From assembly GCF_014126615.1 (NCBI RefSeq), contig NZ_CP059896.1, forward strand, positions 1,560,501-1,624,500: a stretch of 64,000 nucleotides of DNA, in the 5' to 3' direction. Every line of letters starts with the position of its first letter. The first letter of the stretch is position 1. Below are positions 46,076-55,953 of this stretch, piece after piece. The notes below the pieces were generated by a model. The model worked only from the letters and a program-made list of their open reading frames with translations, did no database searches and was not told the DNA's origin. The DNA is from Ciceribacter thiooxidans. GTDB taxonomy: Bacteria; Pseudomonadota; Alphaproteobacteria; Rhizobiales; Rhizobiaceae. Both the position numbers and the translations under genes were made by a program.

Positions 46076-46996
46076 ATGACCGACCGCAGCAAGGCCGCGC
46101 AACCGCGGGCGCTCGACTGGCTTCTCTATTTCCTTGCGCCGGTCTTTTTCTCCAGCAACCTCATCTTCGGCCGCGGCATCGCCGGCGAGATCGCTCCCTT
46201 CACCACAGCCTTCCTGCGCTGGATGGGATCGGCCATCATCATCTTTCCCTTCGTCTATGCCGAGCGGCGAGCCTGCCTTGCCTTCGTGCGGAGCCACACG
46301 GCCATCTGGCTGGTACTCGGCTTTCTCGGCATGGGCATCTGCGGCGGCTTCGTCTATTGGGCGCTGACGCTGACGACCGCCTCGAACGCGACGCTGATCT
46401 ACACCACCTCGTCGCTCTTCATCATCGTGCTGCAATGGCTGCTACAGGGACGCCGCATCCGTCCGGGCGAACTGCTCGGCATGGCGATCGCTTTTTCCGG
46501 CGTCGCGGTCATCGTGCTCAAGGGGGACTGGGCGGCGGCGACGAACTTCACCTTCAACATAGGCGACCTCGGCATTCTGGTCGCGGCGATCGCCTTCGCG
46601 CTTTATTCGCTGTTGTTACGGCATCCGGGCGTCGCGGCGATGCCGCCTCTGCCGCTCTTCGGCCTGCTGGCTTTTTCCGGCGCCATCGTGCTCCTGCCGC
46701 CCGCTCTTTACGAAGCGACGACGGGTGGGCTCCTGCCTGACAGCGCAAGCGACTGGACGACGCTTGCCGGGATCATCGCCTTCGCCTCGCTCGCCGCCTT
46801 CTACTGCTTCCAGCACGCCGTCCGCGTCTTCGGGCCGGCGATGGCCGGCGTGACGCTCTACCTGATGCCGCCGACCTCGATCATCATGGCGGTCGTCCTG
46901 CTCGGGGAGCGCTTCGAAACCTATCACGCCGTTGGCATCGTGCTGGTGACGGGCGGACTGATGCTTGCGACGGCACCGGTCAGGCGGCGATCCTGA
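46076..46996 (+). CDS. EamA/DMT family transporter
   Basis: 306 residues from the ATG at 46076; the frame is open far upstream because it overlaps the glnA 3' end in another frame. Ten helices with two EamA repeats (LLYFLAPVFFSSNLIFGRGIAGEI and YCFQHAVRVFGPAMAGVTLYLMPPTSIIMAVVLLGE). The substrate is unknown. Only weakly like the DMT protein at 41242, so a distinct paralogue. Confidence 0.9.
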   Translation: MTDRSKAAQPRALDWLLYFLAPVFFSSNLIFGRGIAGEIAPFTTAFLRWMGSAIIIFPFVYAERRACLAFVRSHTAIWLVLGFLGMGICGGFVYWALTLTTASNATLIYTTSSLFIIVLQWLLQGRRIRPGELLGMAIAFSGVAVIVLKGDWAAATNFTFNIGDLGILVAAIAFALYSLLLRHPGVAAMPPLPLFGLLAFSGAIVLLPPALYEATTGGLLPDSASDWTTLAGIIAFASLAAFYCFQHAVRVFGPAMAGVTLYLMPPTSIIMAVVLLGERFETYHAVGIVLVTGGLMLATAPVRRRS

Positions 46997-47072
46997 CTGC
47001 ACGTTTCGCGACATGCTTTTGTCGCACGTTGAACGGTTTTCACTCTAAACTCTTGATTATCGACGTCCTCGA

Positions 47073-47088
47073 CCCCAATTTCTTGGGG
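47073..47088 (+). promoter_or_regulatory. Hairpin in the hspQ upstream region
   Basis: CCCCAA (47073-47078) pairs with TTGGGG (47083-47088) around TTTC, 18 bases before the hspQ ATG and just upstream of AAAGGATG. A CTTGAT (47052-47057) and CCCCAATTT (47073-47081) resemble sigma32-type -35 and -10 boxes; in that case the hairpin would lie over the -10 and not in the mRNA. Either reading fits heat control; the spacing of about 15 bases is short for sigma32. Confidence 0.35.
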
Positions 47089-47105
47089 GAAAGGATGTTC
47101 ACGCC

Positions 47106-47435
47106 ATGAAACAAAGCAGCGCAAAATTTGGCATCGGGGAAGTCGTCCGCCACAAGTTCTTTCCGTTCCGGGGCGTCGTTTTTGATGTGGATCCGGAGTT
47201 TGCGAATTCGGAAGAATGGTGGAACTCGATACCGGCGGAGGTCCGGCCGAACAGGGACCAGCCCTTCTATCACCTGCTCGCGGAAAACGAGGAGACGGAA
47301 TACGTCGCCTATGTTTCGGAGCAGAACCTGGAGCACGACGACAGCGACATTCCGCTGCGCAATCCGCAAGTGAACCAGATCTTCGTGATGGAACAGGCCG
47401 GCCAGTACAAGCCGCGGGTTAACTTCGCCCACTAG
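47106..47435 (+). CDS. hspQ: Heat shock protein HspQ
   Basis: 109 residues. Blocks KFGIGEVVRHKFFPFRGVVFDVDP, YHLLAENEETEYVAYVSEQNL and HPQVNQIF-like NPQVNQIF identify the HspQ (YccV) family. In E. coli it is heat-induced and enhances Lon protease. A bidirectional terminator follows. Confidence 0.93.
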   Translation: MKQSSAKFGIGEVVRHKFFPFRGVVFDVDPEFANSEEWWNSIPAEVRPNRDQPFYHLLAENEETEYVAYVSEQNLEHDDSDIPLRNPQVNQIFVMEQAGQYKPRVNFAH

Positions 47436-47467
47436 ACGACTGCCGGCCGCACGGCGATACGAACGAA

Positions 47468-47493
47468 AAAAGGCCCGGGAGACCGGGCCTTTT
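47468..47493. terminator. Bidirectional terminator between hspQ and the ialB-like gene
   Basis: AAAAGGCCCGG pairs with CCGGGCCTTTT around GAGA. The A-run on one side and T-run on the other allow it to act on both converging transcripts. Confidence 0.92.
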
Positions 47494-47514
47494 CCTTTGA
47501 TTCTCGCTCGGCAA

Positions 47515-48156
47515 TCAGTTGCCGGTCTTCGCCTTGTCCTGGGCGGCCTCGAGTGCTTTGCGGCTCTCGTCGGTCTTCTTCTGCATGACTTCCTGCAGGA
47601 GGCGCTGGCGCTCCTCGGCCTGCGACTGCGACATCGCCTCGCCGTCATAGGCACCCGTGAAGCCCTCGAGCGAGATCTTGATCGGGTTCGGCGCGCGGCG
47701 GAAGTTGATCGACGTGAAGACCACCTCGTTGCCCTTCTTCAGGCTCGCGATGACGGCGTCGGTCAGCGGCATTTCGGCCGTGCAGCGGTCGGGCAGGCAA
47801 ACGGCGTAATCGAGCTTCTGGCCCTTGCCGCCGTCGATCTGCATCATGATGCCCGGCGGGATGAGGCGGGCGGTCGGAACGGTGACCTGCAGGATCTTGC
47901 GGTTGATCTTGCCTTCGACGCTGATGAGGCCGACGGCCGTCAGGAGCTGACCGTTCTGGGCGAGCTGCTGATTCTGTACCACGCAGACGTCGTTGTCCTC
48001 CTGCTTCTGGCAGGTCTTGAACCACTTCGGCGGAGCGGCATTCGGGGCGGCGCCTGCATCCTGTGCAGCCGAAACCGCAGGAACGGCGGCCGTGCCGATG
48101 GTGAGGACAAGCGCGGAAAGAACAGCCCGCGTGGCTTTGTTTGCTTTAAGCATCAT
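47515..48156 (-). CDS. Invasion-associated locus B family protein
   Basis: 213 residues from the ATG at 48156, which has GGAG upstream; a start at 48231 is less likely. A signal peptide (LSALVLTIGTAAVPAVSA) is followed by an IalB domain: WFKTCQKQEDNDVCVVQN with paired cysteines, PPGIMMQIDGGK, YAVCLPDRCTAEMPL. The C-terminal 50 residues are charged and likely coiled coil (AMSQSQAEERQRLLQEVMQKK). Named after the Bartonella protein linked to red-cell invasion; in rhizobia it is an exported protein of unknown role. Confidence 0.9.
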   Translation of the reverse strand: MMLKANKATRAVLSALVLTIGTAAVPAVSAAQDAGAAPNAAPPKWFKTCQKQEDNDVCVVQNQQLAQNGQLLTAVGLISVEGKINRKILQVTVPTARLIPPGIMMQIDGGKGQKLDYAVCLPDRCTAEMPLTDAVIASLKKGNEVVFTSINFRRAPNPIKISLEGFTGAYDGEAMSQSQAEERQRLLQEVMQKKTDESRKALEAAQDKAKTGN

Positions 48157-48425
48157 ACGAATTCCGTCTCCTGAAAACCAATCCCGAACCGCACTCATAG
48201 TACGGCACCGCTCGGTCGTGCTGCCAGTCACCTGTCGTTCAAATGAGGCAAATACATGACCTTGGCTACCCGGTCACACCTGTTACATCGGGCAACGGCG
48301 AATATCCAGCCCTTCTTTGGGCCTTCCTTGCGCCGCCGGGCGAAATTGGCCGCTCCATGTGTTGGTTTTATGGTCTTCGTGCTAGCCTCCGCCAGCGAAT
48401 CCGACATCAGCCGAAAGGAATCGAC

Positions 48426-50231
48426 GTGCGCCGCCTTCTTCTTCCCCTCCTCTTCCTTGGCTTTTCCGGACTGGCTCAGGCCGAGCCCGTCCACGGCATC
48501 GCGATGCATGGCCAGGTGGCGCTGCCGGCGGATTATGCGCACTTTCCCTACGTCAATCCACAAGTGAAGAAGGGCGGCAAGATTTCCTACGGCGTCGTCG
48601 GGACCTTCGACAGCCTTAACCCCTTCGTCATCAAGGGCATGCGCACGACCGCACGCGGCGTGTGGGACCCGGAATACGGCAATCTCTTCTACGAGGCGTT
48701 GATGCAGCGCTCGAGCGACGAGCCGTTCTCGCTCTACGGCCTGCTTGCCGAAAGCGTGGAATGGGACGACGAGCGCAGCTTCATCCAGTTCAATCTCAAT
48801 CCCAAAGCGCATTGGCACGACGGCAAGCCGGTGACCGCGGAAGACGTCATCTTCTCCTTCAACCTGCTCTCCGAGAAGGGGCGCCCGCCCTACAACAAGC
48901 GTCTTGACGCCGTCGCCAAAATGGAACAGGTGGGCGAACGCAGCGTGCGTTTCACCTTCAATGAGAAAGCCAATCGCGAGACGCCGCTCATCCTGGCGCT
49001 GTCGATGCCGATCCTGCCGAAGCATGCGGTCGATCCGGCGACGTTCGAACAGAGCTCGCTTGCGGTCCCGGTCGCCTCCGGCCCCTACAAGATCAAGTCG
49101 ATCCAGCCCGGAGAAAAGATCGTCTGGCAACGGGATCCTGACTACTGGGGCAAGGACATTCCCTCCAAGGTCGGCTTCGACAACTACGACGAAATCTCCG
49201 TCACCTACTTCCTGCAGGATTCAACGCTTTTCGAAGCGTTCAAGAAGGGTGATGTCGACGTCTATCCCGACGGCGACGCGAATCACTGGGACCGGGCCTA
49301 CGATTTCCCCGCCGTACAGAAGGGCGATGTCGTGAAGGAAGTGTTCAAGCCCGGCCTGCCCTCCGGCATGCTCGGCTTCGTCTTCAATACCCGCCGGCCG
49401 ATCTTCGCCGACGTGCGGGTGCGCGAGGCACTTTCGCTCGCCTTCGATTTCGAGTGGATGAACAAGACGCTCTACGACAACGCGTTCCAGCGCACCCAGA
49501 GCTTCTGGCAGAATTCCAAGCTCGGCGCGTACGGCAACGCCGCCGACGAGCGCGAGCTTGCGCTGCTCGGGCCGGCAAAGGACAAGATCGGTCCGGAAAT
49601 CCTCGCCGGCACCTACACCATGCCGGTGACGGACGCCTCAGGCAGTGATCGCAAGGTGCTGCGCGAGGCGGTCGGCCTGCTGAAGGAGGCCGGCTATACG
49701 ATCAAGGGTGGCAAGATGGTCGATGCCTCGGGCAAGCCGCTCGCCTTCGAAGTGATGACCCAGAACCCCGGCCAGGAGAAAATGGCGGTCGCCTTCCAGC
49801 GGGCGCTGAAGATGATCGGCGTCGACATGGCGATCCGCACCGTCGACGATGCGCAGTACCAGGCCCGCTCGAACAGCTTCGACTACGACATGATCATCAA
49901 GGCCTATACCTCGTCGCTCTCTCCGGGGGCGGAACAGGTCAACCGCTGGGGAGCGGCTTCAAAGGACGCGCAGGGCAGCTTCAACTATGCGGGTGTGGCC
50001 GATCCGGACATCGACCGGATGATCGATGCGCTGATGAATGCGCGCACCCAGGAGGATTTCCAAGCCGCCGTGCGCGCCTATGACCGGCTGCTGGTGGCAG
50101 GCCACTATGTCGTGCCGCTTTACCATCTCGGGGAACAGTGGGTGGCGCACTGGAAGCGCATTGCCCGGCCCGAGCAGGTTCCGCTCTACGGCTACCAGCT
50201 GCCGACATGGTGGGACGCGCGGGCGCAGTGA
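48426..50231 (+). CDS. ABC transporter substrate-binding protein, family 5 (oligopeptide type)
   Basis: 601 residues from a GTG at 48426 with AAAGGA upstream; the open frame from 48243 is not likely coding before this point. Signal peptide RRLLLPLLFLGFSGLAQA. Domain of the SBP_bac_5 family (GGKISYGVVGTFDSLNPF, WHDGKPVTAEDVIFSF, LRVREALSLAFDFEWMN-like blocks). Resembles YejA. No permease or ATPase gene follows, so its partners lie elsewhere. Confidence 0.92.
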   Translation: MRRLLLPLLFLGFSGLAQAEPVHGIAMHGQVALPADYAHFPYVNPQVKKGGKISYGVVGTFDSLNPFVIKGMRTTARGVWDPEYGNLFYEALMQRSSDEPFSLYGLLAESVEWDDERSFIQFNLNPKAHWHDGKPVTAEDVIFSFNLLSEKGRPPYNKRLDAVAKMEQVGERSVRFTFNEKANRETPLILALSMPILPKHAVDPATFEQSSLAVPVASGPYKIKSIQPGEKIVWQRDPDYWGKDIPSKVGFDNYDEISVTYFLQDSTLFEAFKKGDVDVYPDGDANHWDRAYDFPAVQKGDVVKEVFKPGLPSGMLGFVFNTRRPIFADVRVREALSLAFDFEWMNKTLYDNAFQRTQSFWQNSKLGAYGNAADERELALLGPAKDKIGPEILAGTYTMPVTDASGSDRKVLREAVGLLKEAGYTIKGGKMVDASGKPLAFEVMTQNPGQEKMAVAFQRALKMIGVDMAIRTVDDAQYQARSNSFDYDMIIKAYTSSLSPGAEQVNRWGAASKDAQGSFNYAGVADPDIDRMIDALMNARTQEDFQAAVRAYDRLLVAGHYVVPLYHLGEQWVAHWKRIARPEQVPLYGYQLPTWWDARAQ

Positions 50232-50364
50232 CGGTGTCCCACGAGGTCGTCCGGCCGCTTTTCCGCGTGGTTCCCGAAAGGTAACGCCTTGAAGCGCGCG
50301 GCCCTTGGCCCTAAGTGGCGGGACAGATGTTTTCCGCCGCCCGAGATCACCGAAAGGACGCCCC

Positions 50365-51036
50365 ATGCAGCGCATCACCATCGACATCGTCTCGGACGTC
50401 GTCTGTCCCTGGTGCTTTCTCGGAAAGGCGCGTCTCGACCTCGCGATCGCCGAGGTGCAGGACGAGATATCCGTCGATGTGAACTGGCGCCCGTACCGTC
50501 TCAACCCCGACTATCCGCCGGAAGGCGTCGACCAGCAGGTGGAGCTTGCCCGCAAGCTCGGCGGCAAGGAGAACATGGACCGGGCCCATGAACAACTTGA
50601 GGCACTCGGGCGGGACGTCGGAATCGTCTTCGACTTCGGCGCCATCAGGATCGGCCCGAACACGCTCGACGCACACCGGCTGATCCATTGGGCCGGCACC
50701 GAAGACCGCGAGGCGCAGCAACGGGTCGTCTCGGCACTGTTCAAGGCGAATTTCGAGGAAGGCCGCAATGTCGGCGATCACGCAGTCCTGCTCGACATTG
50801 CCAAGACCGCGGGGCTCGACCGTGCGGTGATCGCGACACTGCTCGAAGGCGATGCCGACAAGGCGCACGTGCTTTCCGAGATCGATGCGGCGCAGCAGAT
50901 GGGCGTGAACGGCGTGCCCTTCTTCATCTTCGACCAGAAATATGCCGTGAGCGGCGCGCAAACACCGGAGGTGCTTGTCAACGCGCTCCGGGACATTGCC
51001 CGCCTGAAAGCCGAGGATCAGCGAAAACTGAATTGA
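50365..51036 (+). CDS. DsbA family oxidoreductase (FrnE-like)
   Basis: 223 residues without signal peptide, so cytoplasmic. The active site is VVCPWCFLGK (CPWC), then RPYRLNPDYPPEG, and the C-terminal GVNGVPFFIFDQKYAVSGAQ contains the cis-proline, as in FrnE/2-hydroxychromene-2-carboxylate isomerase-like proteins. Start at 50365 with GAAAGGA upstream. Role likely thiol-disulfide exchange. Confidence 0.9.
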   Translation: MQRITIDIVSDVVCPWCFLGKARLDLAIAEVQDEISVDVNWRPYRLNPDYPPEGVDQQVELARKLGGKENMDRAHEQLEALGRDVGIVFDFGAIRIGPNTLDAHRLIHWAGTEDREAQQRVVSALFKANFEEGRNVGDHAVLLDIAKTAGLDRAVIATLLEGDADKAHVLSEIDAAQQMGVNGVPFFIFDQKYAVSGAQTPEVLVNALRDIARLKAEDQRKLN

Positions 51037-51094
51037 CGGCGGTCGGCAAGGGACCTATCCAGAGGACATTGCGTCTCTCCCCGGAAGATCCCCC

Positions 51095-52045
51095 TTGTCC
51101 CAAGACACCACCCTCAAAGGCGTCCTGATCGCCTTCGTCTGCTTTGTCGCCTATGCCATCAGCGACGCTTCGGTGAAACTCGTCGACGGCCGTGTGCCGC
51201 CGCTCGAAGCGGCCTTCTTCGGCTCCTGTTTCGGTCTTCTCGCCGTGCCCTTCCTGCTCAAGCGAGGTGACAGCTGGACGGACCTCGTGCGCACGACCAA
51301 CAGGCCGCTCTGGCTGCTGCGGTTCGTCTGCTCGGCGATCGGGACCGTCGGCAGCATCGTCGCCTTCACCGAACTCAGCATGGCCGAGGCCTTCAGCCTG
51401 ATCTTCCTGCTGCCGTCCTTCGCCACGATCCTGTCGGTCATCTTCCTCAAGGAAAAGGTGGGGCCGCGGCGCTGGTCGGCCGTGGTCATCGGCTTCGTCG
51501 GCGTGCTGATCGTCTTGCGACCGGGTTTCCGTGAACTGTCGTTCGGGCACCTGACGGCGCTCGTCTCCGGCTTCACCGGCGCCGTTTCCATCGTCATCTA
51601 CCGGGCGGTCGGCCCGGCGGAGAAGAGCGTCTCGCTCTATGGCGCGGGATTCCTTGGCAGCCTTTTGATTTCCGGGACACTGATGGCACCGGGATTCGTC
51701 TGGCCGACGACCCATGACTTTTCGCTTCTGGCGTCCTTCGGCATCCTCGCGACGGTCGGCAACGTGCTGCTGATGATCGCCTCCTTCTACGCCTCGGCGG
51801 CGGTGGTCGGGCCGATCCAGTATAGCCAGATGATCTGGGCGGTGCTCTTCGGCTACGTGCTCTTCGGCGACCGCCTGGACGTGCCGATGCTCGCCGGCAT
51901 CGTGCTCATCGTCGGCTCGGGCCTGCTCACCGTCATCCGCGAGCGCCAGCGCGGCGTACCGCTACCACCCTCGCTCGCCGCGGCGCCGCAGGCTGCCCTT
52001 TCGGCGGAACCTGAAGCTCCGGCCGATCTCGATCGTCAGGGCTGA
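51095..52045 (+). CDS. EamA/DMT family transporter
   Basis: 316 residues. Start at the TTG 51095 with GGAAGA upstream; the frame has no better ATG before the first helix (LKGVLIAFVCFVAYAISDASVKLVDG). Ten helices, two EamA repeats. It is the third EamA protein in the window and the 3' end overlaps mfd by ten bases in convergent orientation. Substrate unknown. Confidence 0.88.
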   Translation: MSQDTTLKGVLIAFVCFVAYAISDASVKLVDGRVPPLEAAFFGSCFGLLAVPFLLKRGDSWTDLVRTTNRPLWLLRFVCSAIGTVGSIVAFTELSMAEAFSLIFLLPSFATILSVIFLKEKVGPRRWSAVVIGFVGVLIVLRPGFRELSFGHLTALVSGFTGAVSIVIYRAVGPAEKSVSLYGAGFLGSLLISGTLMAPGFVWPTTHDFSLLASFGILATVGNVLLMIASFYASAAVVGPIQYSQMIWAVLFGYVLFGDRLDVPMLAGIVLIVGSGLLTVIRERQRGVPLPPSLAAAPQAALSAEPEAPADLDRQG

Positions 52046-55000
52046 CGCGCCAGTTCGGCCATCTGGGTCATGACCATCGCCGCGCCGGCAAGCCGCTTTT
52101 CGGGCGTCGGCAGGTCGCGGGTCAAGAAGACGCTCTGGTCGGGGCGGATCTTCGCCATCGTGCCCTGTCTGGCGATGTAGCCGACGAGTGCTGCCGGATT
52201 CGGGAATTCCTTGTTGCGGAACTGGACGACCACGCCCTTCGGGCCCGCCTCGAGCTTCTCGACGTTCGCCTTGCGGCAGAGCGCCTTGATGTAGACGACT
52301 TTCAGCAGGCTCTGGACTTCCGCCGGCATCGGGCCGAAGCGGTCGATCATCTCCGCGCCGAAGGCATCGATCTCTCCGAGTTCTGTCAGCTCGCCGAGGC
52401 GGCGATAGAGGCCGAGACGCAGGTGCAGGTCAGGCACGTAGTCGTCAGGGATCATTACGGAGGTGCCGACGGAAATCTGCGGCGACCAGCCGGTATCCTC
52501 GACGACGTCGACGCCCTTCACTTCGGCGACCGCCTCTTCCAGCATGTGCTGGTAGAGCTCGAAGCCGACTTCCTTGATGTGGCCGGACTGCTCTTCGCCG
52601 AGCAGGTTGCCGGCGCCGCGGATGTCGAGGTCGTGGCTCGCAAGCTGGAAGCCGGCGCCGAGCGTGTCGAGCGATTGCAGGACCTTCAGGCGACGCTCGG
52701 CAGACGAGGTCAGCACCTTGTTGACCGGCAGGGTCAAGAGCGCGAAGGCGCGCACCTTCGAACGCCCGACGCGGCCGCGCAGCTGATAGAGCTGTGCGAG
52801 GCCGAACATGTCGGCGCGGTGAACGACCAGCGTGTTGGCGGTCGGCACGTCGAGGCCCGATTCGACGATGGTGGTCGAGAGCAGCACGTCGTAGCGGCCG
52901 TCATAGAAGGCGTTCATGATGTCTTCGAGTTCGCCGGCGGCCATCTGGCCGTGGGCGACGGCGACTTTCAGCTCCGGCACGTCCGACTGCAGGAAGGCCT
53001 GCACGTCGGCGAGGTCGGAAAGCCGCGGGCAGACATAGAAGCTCTGGCCGCCGCGGTAATGCTCGCGCATCAGCGTCTCGCGGATCACCAGCGGATCGAA
53101 AGGCGAGATGAAGGTCCGGACCGCCATACGGTCGACCGGCGGCGTGGTGATGAGCGAAAGCTCGCGAACACCCGTCATCGCAAGCTGCAGCGTGCGCGGG
53201 ATCGGCGTCGCCGACAGCGTCAGGACGTGGACGTCCGACTTCAGCTCCTTCAGCCGTTCCTTATGCTTGACGCCGAAGTGCTGCTCCTCGTCGATGATGA
53301 GGAGGCCGAGATTGGCGAACTTGATGCCGGAGCCGAGAAGCGCATGGGTACCGACGACGATGTCGGTCTTGCCTTCCGCAACCTCCTTCTTGACGAGATT
53401 GAGTTCCTTGGTGCCGACCAGCCGCGAAGCCTGCTGCACACGGATCGGCAGACCCCGGAAGCGCTCGGAAAAGGTCTTAAAATGCTGGCGGGCGAGAAGC
53501 GTGGTCGGCACAACGACGGCGACCTGGATACCGTTCATCGCGGCGGTGAAGGCGGCCCGGAGCGCCACCTCAGTCTTGCCGAAGCCGACGTCGCCACAGA
53601 CGAGACGGTCCATTGGACGGCCGGCGCCGAGATCGCCGCGCACCGCGTCGATGGCGTTCATCTGGTCCTCGGTCTCGTCGTAAGGGAAGCGGGCGGCAAA
53701 TTCGTCGTAGAGACCTTCCTGCGTGGTCAGCACCGGCGCCGACCGCGTCAGTCGCTCGGCGGCGATGCGGATCAGGCCGTCGGCCATGTCGAGGAGCCGG
53801 CGCTTGAGCTTCGCCTTGCGCATCTGCCAGGCGCCGCCACCGAGGCGGTCGAGCTGGGCGTCGCTCCCCTCCGAGCCGTAGCGCGACAGAAGGTCGATGT
53901 TCTCGACCGGCAGGAAGAGCTTCGCGTCGTCGGCGTAGAGCAGTTCGAGGCAGGCATGCGGGGCGCCGGCCGCCTCGATCGTGCGTAGGCCGACGAAGCG
54001 GCCGATGCCGTGCTCGGCGTGGACAACGATCGCCCCTTCGTCCAGACCGGCAACCTCGGAAATGAAGTCGGCGGCGCGTTTGCGACGCTTGGAGCGCCGG
54101 ACCATGCGGTCACCGAGAATGTCCTGCTCGCCGACGATGACGAGATCGCCCGCTTCGAACCCGCCTTCGAGGCTGAGGACGGAGGCACCGCCCTCGCCCT
54201 TCTTCAGCGTATCGATATCCTTCAGCGACTTGACCGGAACCAGCTTTTCGAGCCCGTGCTCGGCAAGCACCTGGCAGAGGCGGTCGAGCGAGCCTTCGGA
54301 CCAGCCGGCGACGAGCACCTTGGCGCCCGAGGCGCGCTTGTCGGCAATGTAACGGACGGCTTGGTCGAAGACGTTGACGCGATTGCCCTCGGCGGCATCG
54401 ACGGCCGTCTTCGCCCAGCGCGGGCTCGGGCGGGCGGCGATTTCCACCACTTTTCGCGTTTCTCCTTCGTGCTCTGCAAAGGGCGAAATGCGGATCGGCG
54501 TTACCGCGTCGAGCGCGTTGGCGAACTGCTTGGCACTGAGATAGAGGCGCTCGGGCGGCACGGGCTTGTAAGGGGTGCCCTGCGAAAGGTGGCCCTTGCC
54601 GGTCTCGCCGGCGTGGTGACGCGCTTCGTAATAGTCGCGGATCTGCTTTGCGCGCTCCTCGGCGGCCTCGCGAACCGTGTGGTCGGTGACGACGAGGAAG
54701 CCCTCAAGATAGTCGAAGACCGTCTCAAGATGATCGTGGAAGAGCGGCAGCCAGTGCTCGAGCCCCGCATAGCGGCGTCCTTCCGAGACGGCGGCATAGA
54801 GCGCGTCGTCGCGCGTGGCGGCCCCGAAGAGCGAGAGATAGTTCTTGCGGAAGCGGGCGATGCTTTCCGGCGTCAGCGTCACCTCGCTCATCGGATTGAG
54901 GTCGAGGGAGCGGGCCTGCCCCGTCGTGCGCTGGCTTGCCGGATCGAAGTAGCGGATCGATTCCAGCGTGTCGCCGAAGAAATCGAGGCGAACCGGCTCT

Positions 55001-55542
55001 TCGGCTCCGGGTACGAAAACGTCGAGAATGCCGCCGCGGACAGCGAATTCGCCGACCTCGCGAACCGTCGCGACCCGCTCGAAGCCGTTGCGTTCCAGCC
55101 GCGAGGCGACGTCGTCCATGCGGATCTGGTTGCCCGGACGGGCGGAGAAGGCGAGGCTCTCGATGACGTCGGCCGGGGCGACCCGCTGCAGCATCGCGTT
55201 GACCGTCACGAGGACGACGCCCGGATGCGGCTTGCGGCGATGAGCGATCAGGCCGCCGAGCGCGGTCAGGCGTCGTGCGGAGACGTCGGCACTCGGGGAG
55301 ACGCGGTCATAAGGTAGGCAGTCCCAGGCCGGCAGCGTCAGAACCGGGATTTCCGGCGCGGCGAAGGACAGCACCTGCTCGATGTCGGCGATCTTCTGGC
55401 CGTCGGAGGGCACATAGGCGACGGGGCGGCCCTGCCGCGCGAGCTCCGCGATCAGGAAGGCATCCATGCCGTCCGGCACGCTCGAAAGTGTCAGCGCAGT
55501 TTCGGCCTGCGCGATCGTCCTGGCGTCGAAGAGGGAGATCAT
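52036..55542 (-). CDS. mfd: Transcription-repair coupling factor
   Basis: Removes RNA polymerase stalled at lesions and recruits UvrA. 1168 residues from the ATG at 55542; the frame upstream is open but overlaps sdhE and recG. UvrB-like N-terminal domain, the RNA polymerase interaction region (VVHAEHGIGRFVGL), then the RecG-like translocase with Walker A GDVGFGKTEVALRAAF, DEEQHFG, TLSATPIPRTL and QLRGRVGRS. The start overlaps sdhE by four bases. Confidence 0.97.
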   Translation of the reverse strand: MISLFDARTIAQAETALTLSSVPDGMDAFLIAELARQGRPVAYVPSDGQKIADIEQVLSFAAPEIPVLTLPAWDCLPYDRVSPSADVSARRLTALGGLIAHRRKPHPGVVLVTVNAMLQRVAPADVIESLAFSARPGNQIRMDDVASRLERNGFERVATVREVGEFAVRGGILDVFVPGAEEPVRLDFFGDTLESIRYFDPASQRTTGQARSLDLNPMSEVTLTPESIARFRKNYLSLFGAATRDDALYAAVSEGRRYAGLEHWLPLFHDHLETVFDYLEGFLVVTDHTVREAAEERAKQIRDYYEARHHAGETGKGHLSQGTPYKPVPPERLYLSAKQFANALDAVTPIRISPFAEHEGETRKVVEIAARPSPRWAKTAVDAAEGNRVNVFDQAVRYIADKRASGAKVLVAGWSEGSLDRLCQVLAEHGLEKLVPVKSLKDIDTLKKGEGGASVLSLEGGFEAGDLVIVGEQDILGDRMVRRSKRRKRAADFISEVAGLDEGAIVVHAEHGIGRFVGLRTIEAAGAPHACLELLYADDAKLFLPVENIDLLSRYGSEGSDAQLDRLGGGAWQMRKAKLKRRLLDMADGLIRIAAERLTRSAPVLTTQEGLYDEFAARFPYDETEDQMNAIDAVRGDLGAGRPMDRLVCGDVGFGKTEVALRAAFTAAMNGIQVAVVVPTTLLARQHFKTFSERFRGLPIRVQQASRLVGTKELNLVKKEVAEGKTDIVVGTHALLGSGIKFANLGLLIIDEEQHFGVKHKERLKELKSDVHVLTLSATPIPRTLQLAMTGVRELSLITTPPVDRMAVRTFISPFDPLVIRETLMREHYRGGQSFYVCPRLSDLADVQAFLQSDVPELKVAVAHGQMAAGELEDIMNAFYDGRYDVLLSTTIVESGLDVPTANTLVVHRADMFGLAQLYQLRGRVGRSKVRAFALLTLPVNKVLTSSAERRLKVLQSLDTLGAGFQLASHDLDIRGAGNLLGEEQSGHIKEVGFELYQHMLEEAVAEVKGVDVVEDTGWSPQISVGTSVMIPDDYVPDLHLRLGLYRRLGELTELGEIDAFGAEMIDRFGPMPAEVQSLLKVVYIKALCRKANVEKLEAGPKGVVVQFRNKEFPNPAALVGYIARQGTMAKIRPDQSVFLTRDLPTPEKRLAGAAMVMTQMAELARQP

Positions 55543-55856
55543 TCTGCCTTTCCGGTGGGTTCCATGGTGACCGGCGAAAAGTCCGGACGACAGGCGGCGA
55601 TGCGCTCGAAGAGCGGTGTTCGGTGGCGCTCGGGGACAGCTTCCGCTCCGGTGATCCATTTCACCAGATCGTTGTCTTCCTCGGCCATGATCCGTTCGAG
55701 TTCGTCGAGGTCGGCGTCGGAGAGGTCGGCGATCGCCTGTTCGGCGAACTGGCCGAGCACGAGGTCCATTTCGCGGATGCCGCGGTGCCAGCAACGGAAA
55801 AGGATGCGCCGGCGGCGCGGGTCGAGATCGGCGCTGGTGCGGGTCAATCCTGTCAT
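55539..55856 (-). CDS. sdhE: FAD assembly factor SdhE
   Basis: 105 residues. It promotes covalent flavin attachment to succinate dehydrogenase. The family motif RGxxE is HRGIREMDLVLGQF. Starts at 55856, ends within the mfd start (ATGA), and lies back to back with recG, a layout seen across Rhizobiales. Confidence 0.93.
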   Translation of the reverse strand: MTGLTRTSADLDPRRRRILFRCWHRGIREMDLVLGQFAEQAIADLSDADLDELERIMAEEDNDLVKWITGAEAVPERHRTPLFERIAACRPDFSPVTMEPTGKAE

Positions 55857-55953
55857 TTCGGCATCCTTCCTGTTGATGCGCCTCTATAGCCCCTGGGATC
55901 AGGATTGTCAGCCTTGCCAAGGGCGTAATTATCGTCGCATTTTGACAGCCACC

